DNA of 64,000 nucleotides from Plenodomus lindquistii. Lineage: Eukaryota; Ascomycota; Dothideomycetes; Pleosporales; Leptosphaeriaceae. The notes beneath the pieces are model-generated. The model worked only from the letters and a program-made list of their open reading frames with translations, was not told the DNA's origin and ran no database searches. A program made the position numbers and the translations under genes. Below, one piece after another: positions 45,501 to 55,741 of the stretch. Where the stretch lies: the NCBI GenBank assembly GCA_025504975.1, contig JANUWI010000015.1, positions 248,001-312,000 of the forward strand, given 5' to 3'. How positions within the stretch are numbered: position 1 is the stretch's first letter; each line of letters begins with the position of its first letter.

Positions 45501-45717
45501 TTTTGAGCGGGATGTTTCTCCGTCTGGGCAGAAGTTGCCATATTAGGCTGGCGCGGATAGTCGTTGCGAGACATACCTTGACTTTTCGTTCTCGACACTT
45601 GGTACACGAGAGAAGCTGACGGGGTTGTTGAGGCTGTGGTCTTCTCCTCGACCCTTCGGTTGGTGCCAAAGGCAGGTCATTGGGTGTGATTTGGGATCCC
45701 CCTTCGGGTTGCGACAT
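42546..45717 (-). CDS. Zn2Cys6 transcription factor with fungal regulatory domain (first)
   Basis: Five exons (45717-45577, 45464-45126, 45078-44649, 44600-44037, 43861-42546) fit in phase to 929 residues. The binuclear zinc cluster is C38, C41, C48, C54, C57, C66 (CTKCRERKVKC...CSAC); the first intron falls inside it, just before C48. A coiled-coil linker follows (YELRKLRAENVRLKDRLR). The fungal_trans middle region includes FLDAWTLFGTTIRLAHSIGL, QRLWWWMLRMDEQYSMTLGR and HTYLILLNRQRVE. The C-terminal 300 residues are Pro/Ser/His/Gln-rich, as in activation domains. Nuclear DNA-binding regulator; target genes unknown. The last intron (175 nt) is long for this genome and might hide a micro-exon, though the direct join keeps phase. 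Confidence 0.9.
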
Positions 45718-47014
45718 CTTTAGTTTGGTGTAGTTCGATGGGTCGGGCCGCAGTCTGACATGGATGTGATGCAGAGATGGGGTGCTAAGTGCGTGGGGAA
45801 CAGGATGACTTCCGCAGATGGGTGGGAGTCATGTATGTAGAGTTGAGGAAAGAGTCGACGTGCATCTAGTCGAATCGCGATTGCGTCAACCAAAGCGAAT
45901 TGGAATTATCTGTCATGTAGCAGCGCCTCCGAACGTCAATCTAAACCAAGCTGCGAGATCAGTATATGCACTTGAAGCCTCATTTCCAGGGCTGTAATCC
46001 CAATGAGACGTGAGCATTATGAGCGCCTAGATTGAATGTCGGACACATATGCTGAGCCCTCACCGAGATTTGAACTGCCGGATCGGTCGTGCCGCATGTG
46101 CGTGGGCTAGCCCTCGACAGAAAATCACGGCTTCGTGTCACAAAGATATCGCCAAGCAGGTGAAGCGTCTGTCGGAGCATTACATGAGACTTCCTACAGT
46201 ACACAGATCCGGCACACTTACCAGCCGACCGATCTTCTGGGATGCTGCCCCAGCCATGTGCATGTGCATGCTTAGCGAACCGGGCAGCTTGCCGTGACTT
46301 TGCTTTTTCTGACCAAGCGACGCGTGGGTTACGGCAAGACATTTGGACCCTTGTGAGATCGGCCTCTGTGCTTAGTGCATTTGCGGCTTGCTAGTGGCTT
46401 GCAGGGGCGGGTGATGCTGATCCTGGTGGCCTCTCCTTACTCTTCGCGTCGCTTCTTGATCTCCCTATTCTACGTGCCGTCTGCAGTAACGGATAAGTGC
46501 ACTAGCTGGCTGTCATGGCCGTAGCGCCTTGTTATTTGGAATTGCGCGAAGCTTGGTTCAAGAAGATCTTTGCGCAGGCGTGCCCGCGTGCCGCGCCGTC
46601 GTACCGGACGCCTCACTCCGACCATTACCAAACTTCAAGCACGTCAACACCACGACTTTGAACATGCTGGCTCATTTCGGGGTGGAAGCTCCGTCTAGTG
46701 CATTTTCCCTAGAAATGTTGTTCATGAGCTTGACGGTCAGCGTAAGCGTAGTCTCATGGGAATAAGAGTTGTAGGCTCCGTGCCAAGAGTGACGTGCGCA
46801 AGATGCACTGGCTAGAAAGTTCACTTGGGGGGAGAGCCCATGAGCGAAGCCGTCGAATGAGTTCGCTGGAGATCCTGGAAACCAATAGGTGCAATGCAAG
46901 ATTGCCTCGCCACTCGATTGGGCAGACTGAAAAGCTGTAATTCGGACGTTTCGTGAAACGAGAAGAGTGAAGAGGTATTGTCGTCTCATCTGTCAGTTCC
47001 ATCTGCAAAGACTG
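45718..47014. other. Intergenic, upstream of first Zn2Cys6 factor
   Basis: About 1.3 kb. No coding frame supported. A tRNA-like T-loop at about 46060 was examined and rejected because stems do not pair. Confidence 0.35.
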
Positions 47015-50000
47015 TCAAGCCAATGAACCTGCCCTGCTAACAAGACGGATAGGCTTCACGTAGATGCGCCGAGTAAAAATATCCACGCTGTCCAGCCCCA
47101 CCTCCCACTCGTCGCCGACCTGTACGTCTGTGCTGTGAAGCATATTCGCGTCCAATCCATACTCGGGAAGCTGACCCAATGCACCAATCTGCGCGTTCGT
47201 CACCGCAGAATCAGGCACATTGCGTACCCAATACTTGAAACTATCTGGGAGCTTGCCCTGTTTGTAGTGGAAGGCGCGCACGAAAGCAAGACTGCACCAG
47301 TAGCGCAGCGACTCCTTCGAAGCATTCCTTATGATGCGCTCTCGGGGCGAGAGCGTAACGATTGATTCCTGCATCTGGCGGTGAGTCAAAGGCAGCAGTC
47401 GGGGATGTTCCTGAGCGTTGAATTTGTTTCCAGTGCGGGCCTCATATCGTATAGCAGCCTCTATTTGCCAATGAGCAATCATGTCGCTAAATCGACGAAG
47501 TGGACTCGTGACTTTGACGTAGCATGGTACCCCAATGATTTTATGAGGTATCGGTGCGATATGTGCAATCGCTCGACCCCGAGATCTGCTGTATTGCATT
47601 GCTAAATCGGGTGAAATTTCATGACCCTGTTCGAGATGCTCCATAACAACCTGTCTGATTTGCTCCGCAGTCTGTCCGATACTATTAGGGGGTTCGACTG
47701 TGCCTCTGTACATGACGGGAATCTGGCGTTCAGCGCACCATGATGCTGCTGTGTGGCACGCAAGTAGCATCATTTCCTCGACAATATTCCTGGCGTCAAT
47801 TTCCAGTTGGAGGAGCGGCCCGGGAAGGGCGCTGGTGAGCTCAAGAATAGGGTCGCCTTGGAGGAGCCGCGCCTTCTCCAGAGAGGGCGCGTTCCATGTT
47901 AATCCACTGTGATCAGGGGACTCATGGACACGGATGCTTGGGGAAGCCCTAGCCGTGCGCATGGCACCAGCGGCTTTGCGTACCTCCCATCGAGCTTTTG
48001 ATGCAGCGTAAAGATCCTTCAAGTCCCGGAGTTGAGCAGGAGAGAGCGAGGGCATGCTGCGCTTCGCTGTCGGACTAGGTAGCGCACCTCCGACTGTGAC
48101 TCGGTTCATGTCAGCCGTGGTCTGCTCACCAAGTACAGTCGCTACTTCAGAGGGCGTGATTGTGACAACGTTCCTGGCTATACCATGCTGGATCTTGGTC
48201 TCCACCACCTCACCACTATGGTTGATGTGTGAGCTGAATGTGATGACGGGACGATTCCGCTCGATGCTGAAATAGCCCTGTGTAGCCCAAGATGGGATCA
48301 TGGGGTAGAATCGTTCAGGTGTATATACTGATTCTGTCATGTGTGCAGCGAGTCCGGAAAGCGTGTGGGTTTTGTCAAAAAAGGCGGTTGGGTTGGCCAC
48401 GTGGACGTGGATCCAGTACTCAGCAGGCTTACCCTCGATTCTCTCAATAGAGATGCCATCGTCAATCTCGTGAGCTCCCACATCATCAATGCAATAAATC
48501 GTGGTAGAGCCCCAGTCATGGCGTAGATCTGCCATGGAATCACGAAAGTCCGGGCTCCTTCGTATCAGTTCAGCTTTCGTATGAAGCAACTCCATGTTGC
48601 GAGAAAGGCGCACGGTGGGTAGCGTGAGCTGCTCGTCGTAAAGAGCTCGGTTCTCGTGGGGTGAGAGCACACCAATTTCCTGCAGGAAGATGGAGCCTGT
48701 TCCGCGAGTGATCTCGCTAGCCACTTCCTGCCGCGACCCGACGTTCTTCAAAGTGCCTACTCCATAGCAGTTGGTGGCCTGAACCAAGCTTGCACATGCA
48801 GCGTGGAGGCCAGCCATGCCCACGAACTGTCCAGTGAGCACCCATGCTTGGAGAAGGTTGATGATCTGTTTGTCCGTACTGGTGAAGACTTCGCCCCAGG
48901 ACTGTTGAATATTCTTTGAAGTAGTCCCCTTCGCTTTTTGTAGTTTGCTGGGCCCCAGACCACCGGGTATTGGGTCACGATCCTTACGACTCTGCGCAAT
49001 CAGTCTCCGTGCTTTGATAAGAAATTTGTCAATGTTCTTGGCACCCTCTGATTTTTCAGGGATGGCTACAGACGAGGATTTGCTGGCGTGCAAGGCAAGA
49101 TGCTCACGGTACTCCCGGATCCATTCGTGCACCGTTTCTACAGTTTGCACGTCGCTCTTGGGACGAATCATAAACACGTTGGTCAAGCGATGATTACGGA
49201 CGTCTGAGCGAAAGCGGAACTCATTGTGGTTCAACGCTTTGCGAACGGCTAGCAGGGCCGGTGCAGGAGGACTCCAGGTCGTGTCCTTTGGCGATAGCAA
49301 CGACTTTGCTATTTGTGTGAGTGTCATCATGCGCGTGCGAGCAGCATCAGCGAGTTGGTCGTATGCAGTATCGAGTACCGATGCGTTTGTGCGATAAATT
49401 TTCTCTGCTTCTTCGCTCAAATGCTCCAACACAGCCTGTACTGGGGCAGCCGTGTCTGTGGGAACATGGATTTCGCCTTTGGGATCTGCGTGGCCTGGGT
49501 TTGTAGGGAGATAGGGGACGAGAGGTTGTAGAAGCGTGGGGTCTATGCAGCCTGTAATGGCGAAGGATACTCTGGCCAAGCTTGAATGGGTCCATCTCCC
49601 GTTGACGGAGAAGAACTGGCTGACATTGTCGAGTTGCTGCACGAAGACAGCAAGGACAGGCTCACGTCCACCCTGAGTCAGCTCAACGACATCGCCGGGC
49701 TTGAGGAAAAGCCCAATAGTGATCAGCTCGTTGTCTTCGTCCTCGTCCAAGTCGTCCAAGTTGTTCGTGGTGGCGTCTTCATCTGACTTGACTCCTGACG
49801 AAAGTTTGGAAAGGCCATTCTGGATGTCCTCGCGAGCTGGGAAATTTTCAAAGGCAGACAGTGTCTCCAAGGAAGGGCCAGAGTACTGTTCTTCCCATTG
49901 CTCGAGATGTTGTCGCAAGGGAAGATCTGGCGGGCGAGTGACGAGGGTTGGATCGAATGGTGGAGTGGATGTGGGGGTGGTCGAGGTCAGTTGTAAGCGC

Positions 50001-50314
50001 TGCAGTGTTTTGTTAGTCCTCTGTGTGGTGCAAGCGAAGTGAACTAGACTCACTTTTGCTGCAATGTGCAAGTCTCGTGCAGGCAGTGGCGCAACCTTGA
50101 CTGAAGAAAGCCTTTTGCGACTGGCAGTCAGGCCATTCTTGGGAGGTGCATTGAGAATGCGCCATTGGCACCGCAAGCAGATGTTGCCTGGAGCCCGTGC
50201 TGAGCGAGTGAACATGGCGGCTGTGGGCGTGGTGGAGCGAAGCAGTGTGCAGTGTGCACCGTGTCTACCGGTGAATTGCCGCCTCAGAAAACTATCGCCT
50301 GTCGCAATCATCAT
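47015..50314 (-). CDS. Mitochondrial RNase II-family 3'-5' exoribonuclease (DSS1/CYT-4 type)
   Basis: Degrades and trims mitochondrial RNA as the nuclease of the mitochondrial degradosome, inferred from family. Two exons (50314-50054, 49999-47015) give 1,081 residues from the first ATG. Starting at Met34 (50215) gives 1,048 residues and a better presequence (MFTRSARAPGNICLRCQWRI). The RNB core holds YCIDDVGAHEIDDGIS with the metal-binding aspartates, then AEYWIHVHVANPTAFF, TESVYTPERFYPMIP, and the late block YVKVTSPLRRFSDMIAHWQ, matching the family's TSPxRRYxDxxxH. The N-terminal 500 residues are divergent, as usual for this subfamily. The 54-nt intron is open and a multiple of three. Confidence 0.93.
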   Translation of the reverse strand: MMIATGDSFLRRQFTGRHGAHCTLLRSTTPTAAMFTRSARAPGNICLRCQWRILNAPPKNGLTASRKRLSSVKVAPLPARDLHIAAKVSLVHFACTTQRTNKTLQRLQLTSTTPTSTPPFDPTLVTRPPDLPLRQHLEQWEEQYSGPSLETLSAFENFPAREDIQNGLSKLSSGVKSDEDATTNNLDDLDEDEDNELITIGLFLKPGDVVELTQGGREPVLAVFVQQLDNVSQFFSVNGRWTHSSLARVSFAITGCIDPTLLQPLVPYLPTNPGHADPKGEIHVPTDTAAPVQAVLEHLSEEAEKIYRTNASVLDTAYDQLADAARTRMMTLTQIAKSLLSPKDTTWSPPAPALLAVRKALNHNEFRFRSDVRNHRLTNVFMIRPKSDVQTVETVHEWIREYREHLALHASKSSSVAIPEKSEGAKNIDKFLIKARRLIAQSRKDRDPIPGGLGPSKLQKAKGTTSKNIQQSWGEVFTSTDKQIINLLQAWVLTGQFVGMAGLHAACASLVQATNCYGVGTLKNVGSRQEVASEITRGTGSIFLQEIGVLSPHENRALYDEQLTLPTVRLSRNMELLHTKAELIRRSPDFRDSMADLRHDWGSTTIYCIDDVGAHEIDDGISIERIEGKPAEYWIHVHVANPTAFFDKTHTLSGLAAHMTESVYTPERFYPMIPSWATQGYFSIERNRPVITFSSHINHSGEVVETKIQHGIARNVVTITPSEVATVLGEQTTADMNRVTVGGALPSPTAKRSMPSLSPAQLRDLKDLYAASKARWEVRKAAGAMRTARASPSIRVHESPDHSGLTWNAPSLEKARLLQGDPILELTSALPGPLLQLEIDARNIVEEMMLLACHTAASWCAERQIPVMYRGTVEPPNSIGQTAEQIRQVVMEHLEQGHEISPDLAMQYSRSRGRAIAHIAPIPHKIIGVPCYVKVTSPLRRFSDMIAHWQIEAAIRYEARTGNKFNAQEHPRLLPLTHRQMQESIVTLSPRERIIRNASKESLRYWCSLAFVRAFHYKQGKLPDSFKYWVRNVPDSAVTNAQIGALGQLPEYGLDANMLHSTDVQVGDEWEVGLDSVDIFTRRIYVKPIRLVSRAGSLA

Positions 50315-50634
50315 GGCAGTCGCGAGGGACCATCAGCGTCCGTGCGTCGACGCTAAAGTGCAGCGCGAGCTCTCACAGTGCACATGTTTTCGCCGCACAC
50401 GTCTGCTTCCTCTTCTCCCACCACACCCCAACAACAGGTATGTCCCGTTGCGCCTTCTTACTGTACGCTCCCACACAACATTACATGATGCATTCAAAAT
50501 TATAGCATGTATTATCCGAACGTCGCTCTGCGACACCCTGCGGACCCCAATTTTCCTGATTGAATTCTCTTCACAGCTGCTTCTCGCTCCACCATTCAAT
50601 GTCACCTTCTAACCAACGTCGATTTAGGTGAAGC
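50315..50634. promoter_or_regulatory. Shared promoter region, RNase II and MOCS2A genes
   Basis: 320 bases between divergent start codons; no clear TATA box. Probably a bidirectional promoter of two housekeeping genes. Confidence 0.3.
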
Positions 50635-50928
50635 ATGGTGGCCTCGAGCAGTGCGCCCGCGGGACACTTTTTGATACTGTACTTTGCTGCTGCCTCGACT
50701 TTCACGGGCAAGTCGCAGGAGCATCTGCCTGCACCTGTACGAGCTCGCGAGCTGTTTGGTGTGTTGGAACAGAAGTACCCAGGTATCAAGGCAAAGGTTC
50801 TCAGCACTTGCGCTGTGACGGTGAACCTCGAGTATGTCGACATTGGCGAGGACGATGCCCAGGATGTGGACACGGTGATTGGCGAAGAGGACGAGGTCGC
50901 CATCATCCCACCAGTCAGTTCAGGATAG
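50635..50928 (+). CDS. MOCS2A: Molybdopterin synthase small (sulfur carrier) subunit
   Basis: Ubiquitin-like carrier that donates the dithiolene sulfurs to precursor Z in molybdenum cofactor synthesis, together with the large subunit MOCS2B. Single exon, 97 residues, beta-grasp fold of MoaD type: FLILYFAAASTFTGKSQEHL, then VRARELFGVLEQKYPGIKAK, a central VTVNLEYVD strand and the typical closing EEDEVAIIPPVSSG. The tail ends Ser-Gly, not Gly-Gly. The terminal glycine that becomes the thiocarboxylate is kept. The fungal gene is called cnxG in Aspergillus. The start codon is the only in-frame ATG giving the family N-terminus. Confidence 0.9.
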   Translation: MVASSSAPAGHFLILYFAAASTFTGKSQEHLPAPVRARELFGVLEQKYPGIKAKVLSTCAVTVNLEYVDIGEDDAQDVDTVIGEEDEVAIIPPVSSG

Positions 50929-51331
50929 ATGGGCAATTGACTAGGCTTGTCGAGATGATGCTGGTGCCGTGGTGTTGATGCCGTGGTGTTGGTTGTGCAT
51001 TGCTAGTGCATTGTAGTCGTGAGGGCCTATTGGATGATGCATGTCGCAGCGCCCCAGCAATACGTTAGGGACCATAGTCGGACCCAAGTCCATACACGTG
51101 CTCTTCACCACGTTCTTGTTGTTGTTGTCATCGTCGTCGCTGTAGCCCTCTGCTGTACTGGTCATCGGCTCCATCACACAATCACTGGACCGGGACCTCA
51201 GTTTCGTGTACTGTTGGCTCGAGCTCTGCCGAAAACTTGGCAGCCATCTCCCCCGACTTGCCGCGCTGGTCAACATCACGGAACACCGACCACCGACCCG
51301 TCGACAGACAACAGCCCAGGCCTTTATAATC
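50929..51331. other. Intergenic between MOCS2A and second Zn2Cys6 factor
   Basis: 400 bases, with a GTT/GTC-rich run near 51105-51140; no coding signal. Confidence 0.3.
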
Positions 51332-54253
51332 ATGGCTGATCCCATTGATCCGAGGCTGTTTGCGACTTCGCTGCCCCCCCGGGCGCAGCCATATAGCACT
51401 GCGCCGCCACAGCAGCCTGCCGGCCACCCCTACTACCTGCCCACGCCCTCTCACCACCCGCCTGGCCCCCAGCTCGCGCAGCCCGCCCCACTGCCCAACG
51501 CCCTCGACCCGGCCCTCGAGCAGACGTCCCCGACCGGCCCGGAACGCGACCACGACCACGACCACGACCAAGACGACGACGACGACGACGATGGCGGCGG
51601 CCACGACGGCACCCACGAGACGCCAGGCTCTGCCCGATCCCCCGGCGACTTCAAGCGCCCGCGTGCCTGCGACTCGTGCCGCGGCCTGAAGGTGCGATGT
51701 GACCAGGAACGCCCCGACCAGTCGTGTCGGCGGTGCGCAAAGGCGGGCAGGCCATGCATCACCACGCCGCCCACGCGCAAGCGCCAGAAGAAGGCCGACA
51801 GCCGCGTTGCTGAGCTCGAGCGCAAGATTGACGCCCTCACCGCGACCCTGCACGCCCAGAAGAGCGGAGCGCCGCCGCTCGACTCGAAGAACCATGGCGG
51901 CGTTCCGGCCTTCCAAGCCGCTCCTCCCGCGAGCATGGCCATGCCCGAGGGCTCCTTCCGCATGGGCTCGCTCAGCCATGACTGGGGCAGTCCCGGTGCG
52001 AACCGCTTCAACGACATCCCTCCTGGCTATGGCCCAGCGCAAGATATCCAGCGAGGCGCCGAGGCCAAACGCCGCAAGCTCGACACGGCACATCCTGTAA
52101 GGCTCGTCGCCCGTCTCTCTGGCTGTAGCTAACATGTTAGTCGATTCCTGAAGACATGGACGCCATCCATCGCGATCTGGCCGACCACCCCGAGATGAAG
52201 CGCAATGGCAAGGTGCACATGAAGATCCACGCCGATCACTCGCACATCAGCGACCTCATAGATTCCTTGATGACGCCAGACATTGCCGAGCACATCTTCC
52301 TGCGATACGTAAACGACATCTGCCCACACTTCCCCGCTGTGCCATTTCCCCCTGGCACGACTGCTCGCGAAATTCGAGAGCAAAAGCCATTGCTCTTCCT
52401 CGCCATCCTCGCCGGGTCCTCTCACGGCTCTGCGGAGAACCTGGTCTCGCAGGAGGCTCAGCGAGAGCTCACCAAGGTGCTGAAAGACCAGCTTGCAGAC
52501 ATCATCTGGCGCAATGGAGAAAAGTCCATCGAAATCGTGCAGGCATTGCAGGTCTCCGTCCTCTGGTATCGTCCGCCTCTCCACTTCGAGCAGCACAACT
52601 TCTACATGATGGTCAATTGCGCCGCTGTCATGGCTCTCGATCTAGGCCTGGGGCGCAAGGCAACGCCCAACGTGATGAAGCTGTCCATTGGTCCCTTCAG
52701 GAGGTACCATCCCAACTCGAGCAGTATCGAAGCGCGTCGCACCTTCCTTGTGTGCTACTACCTGTGTATGAGTATCACCATGGTCCTACGACGGCCCATT
52801 CTCCTGCGATGGACAAAGTACATGGAAGAGAGCGTCAAAATACTCCAGACTTCACCGGACGCTCTTCCATCAGACAAACTTTTGTGTCAGCAAGTCAAGA
52901 TGGCGCATATCGGGGAGAACATCTCCGTCCAGTTCTGCATGGATGATCCGTCGGTCGAGGTCGCCATATCAGAGCCAAAGGTCATTTACGCCCTGAAGAT
53001 TTTCGAGAACGAGCTTCAACAGCTCAGAGATGAGAACTCGACCCTGGGAGAAGTCGATCGTAAGTTCGTCGACACGGCACTAACGATAATAACTAATGTT
53101 ACTCCAGCCACGCTCAGACTCGCAGAGCACGTGACCAACTTGTACCTGCACGAGATCGCCCTACATCAGAGCCAGGGCACGACCGACTTTCAGCCGCCGT
53201 TTGTGTCCGAGTCGTTGTCTGGAAACGTCAAGAAGATTGCGCCCATTGGTCCCGCGCATATTGGCGCATTGGGTGAGTGTCTTACAGCAACGCATGGTAT
53301 TTTAGATACCATCTTGAGTATAGAGCTCGACACTCTTCTGACGTTACCTGTCATCTTCTGTAAGTTCGTTGACTCCGTCGTTTTTTGATTCCATGCTGAT
53401 GTTTGATGCAGGCGTCCGAGCCATCTACGCAATCGTATGTCTTATGAAGATGTGGGTATCTGTGACTAGCTCTGGCGAAGTGAGCAACATCATCAAGAAG
53501 GAAACGCTACAAATCGAAAGCTTTACTGAGCGCCTCTGTACAATGTTCAATGCCATCGTCTCGCGAGACGCGCAGTCACCCCACGGCAAGTTCTTCTTTG
53601 TCGTCAAGCGCCTCCAGGAGCGTTTCGCCCAGATCAAGGAAGGCTCCAGCAAAGCAGACCAAGCAGATGGCGAACTGGAGCCCACAGCCCCCAGCACGTC
53701 CAATCGTCAATCAGCTACACGACAATCCTCCGCCAGCCAAACGCCCTTGCACCTGTTATCTGAAGTAGCCATGGGCAGCAGCACCAACACAAACAACACA
53801 CCTGCTCCCAACCCCCAGCAACAACAACAACAGCAACAACAGCAGCAGCAACAACACCAACACCAACACCAACAGCAGTCACAGCAGCAACAACACCAAC
53901 AAAACCAAGCCCACTCCCATTCCCAACAACAAGCTCAAGCAGCCCTCCAAGCTCACGCCTTACACAACCAGCAACAATCCATGCAACAACAATCACAGCA
54001 ACAAAACTGGTACCCCGGTATGCCCCCACCGCCAGATCTCCTGGGCTTCCAACCCCCAGTTTTTGACATCAATTTCGACTTTACGGCCTTTGATCTCGGA
54101 ACAGGGTCGGATGCGGACCTCAGTGCCATGTTTCTGCCCGACTCGATGCAGATGTGGCAGTATCCTACGGCAACGGACTTTGGATTGCAGACAGGTGGGC
54201 AGGGGCAGGGATCACAGCAACATCAGCAGCAGGGGTATGGCGCGTATCAGTAA
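51332..54253 (+). CDS. Zn2Cys6 transcription factor with polyQ activation region (second)
   Basis: Four exons (51332-52096, 52141-53059, 53108-53359, 53412-54253), all phases agreeing, give 925 residues. The N-terminus is Pro/His-rich with a DHDHDHDQDDDDDDD tract. The zinc cluster begins at C113 (CDSCRGLKVRC...SCRRCAKAGRPC), followed by a basic RKRQKK segment and a short coiled coil (SRVAELERKIDALTATLHAQ). The middle region (HIFLRYVNDICPHFPAVPFP onward) is the fungal-type regulatory domain resembling WAR1/LEU3-like factors; the subfamily is uncertain. The C-terminus has a long Gln/His tract around 53815-54005 and aromatic-acidic motifs (DINFDFTAFDLG) typical of activation domains. Nuclear regulator; targets unknown. 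Confidence 0.92.
53815..54005 (+). repeat. CAA/CAG/CAC repeat coding polyQ-polyH
   Basis: Imperfect glutamine/histidine codon repeat within the last exon of the second Zn2Cys6 factor. Mixed CAA and CAG codons suggest moderate stability. Confidence 0.85.
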
Positions 54254-55741
54254 GGTTGGCCGTGTGAAGGTGGGCGGTGTTCATGAACGGCCGTTACGGT
54301 TTTCAAGTCTTTCTACTGGCGCATGACCAGGACGTGAGTGGGTGCTGTGTTGTGTATGATATCCCACACCATTGTACCAACGCTTGTTCTGAATATCTCT
54401 TCATGTTTTCTCGCGCACCTCTTAGTTATCTCTTAAGGACAGGGACAGTGTCTAGAGATTGGCTCGGTAGGCGTTTAAGTCATTATATATCACCTCTGGC
54501 ATACTCTAGCTTAACTACCCATAATCTTTATACCTTGTGATCCTCGTAGAGCTAAGCATGTAACCCCCTCCCTCTCCCTTACTCACCGCACATTTCATCA
54601 TGCACTACACCTTCCCCACCACCACACCTAACCTCCCAACACATACAACAGCAAAACACTCTCTCCATCCATCACACAAGTTGAAATACTCTTCTTCTTC
54701 TTCCAGTCAGCATAGCGTAGCGCAGCTAGGTAGATATAGTATATATATATACTAAAGTGCCACAAGTGCTTATCTCATCTCAGCGCTAATTCTAGAGCGG
54801 GAATAGACTTGTAAGTCTTATCTGGTGACGTAGAATGCATATGGAGAAATAGTATTGGGTGGGGGGCACAGAAATTGCCAAGGCGGAGGAGGGGAAATGC
54901 TTGGTCCGCTGGTGTGATGATCGAGGCCCGGGGATGTATGTATGTAGGCTAGCGGAGCGGAGTGAGGGAGGGTTATGAATATGGGTAACAAGAATTCATG
55001 TAAGCAAAAAGCCGTATATATATGAAACCGTATTAACAGCGCTACAAAAGCTAGCAAGCAGTGGAGATCTTGCCTTGTTCCTGAAATCTCGGAGCGCTGA
55101 TGTTGAATACTAAAACCGCTGGTAGACTGCGTGAGTATGGTAGAGTTGTGCATTGGTTTTGGACATTGCATAATTGATGCGGTAGGTATTGGGTATTCTC
55201 CGCTACCTGGAATACTAGTAATGTTAGTTAGCTTTGCATTTGGGCGGTTTGCAATTGCAGGGTGTAGACGCGTTAGATTAGAATCATTAGATGCCTGTTG
55301 AAGTTCAACGAGTTATCTATCCTCTTAGTCTTGTGCTTCAATCTTAAAGTGTGCTATTTGTCAAACTTTAACAAGGATCTAATCCGATGCGTCTATATCC
55401 TGTATGTACGCCCTGTAGGTACCTGGTTAATACGGTGGGTACGCTACGGATGGCGCTTGGCGCTTGGCGATGGGTGCGGAGTGCGGAGTGCGGAGTGCGG
55501 ATCTCAGCGGGATGAGTAATTAGTTAAGTACTTGTTACGTGACGAGGGGGGCTTGGACTTCGTCATTTGGGGTGTTCTTTGGGGATTACGTGGTAGGAGG
55601 TTGGGAAACGTAGTGGATGGATGGAATGAGGGATGGATATAAGGTGCGTGTTCTATCCCATCACATCACAGCCTTTACCTTGAAATCCATCCTGGTTTTT
55701 ATGAATCATTACAGGTCTGAAACGAGATCGAGCGAGCAAAA
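54254..55741. other. Intergenic, upstream of paraoxonase-like gene
   Basis: About 1.5 kb without a supported gene. It includes a TA-rich run (54735-54760), four GCGGAGT-type heptamers (about 55468-55500), GGATGG-type short repeats near 55615-55635, and a TATA box at 55638. Confidence 0.4.
55638..55643 (+). promoter_or_regulatory. TATA box of paraoxonase-like gene
   Basis: TATAAG, 104 bases before the start codon. Confidence 0.4.

Noticed and set aside
46040..46110. tRNA-like T-loop (TTCAAATC on the minus strand) near GAGGGCT-type ends
   Set aside because: The flanking T-stem and acceptor stem do not pair, and no anticodon arm could be placed.
51182..52135. 317-codon minus-strand frame
   Set aside because: Antisense to the GC-rich first exon of the second Zn2Cys6 factor; composition reflects the opposite strand's codon bias.
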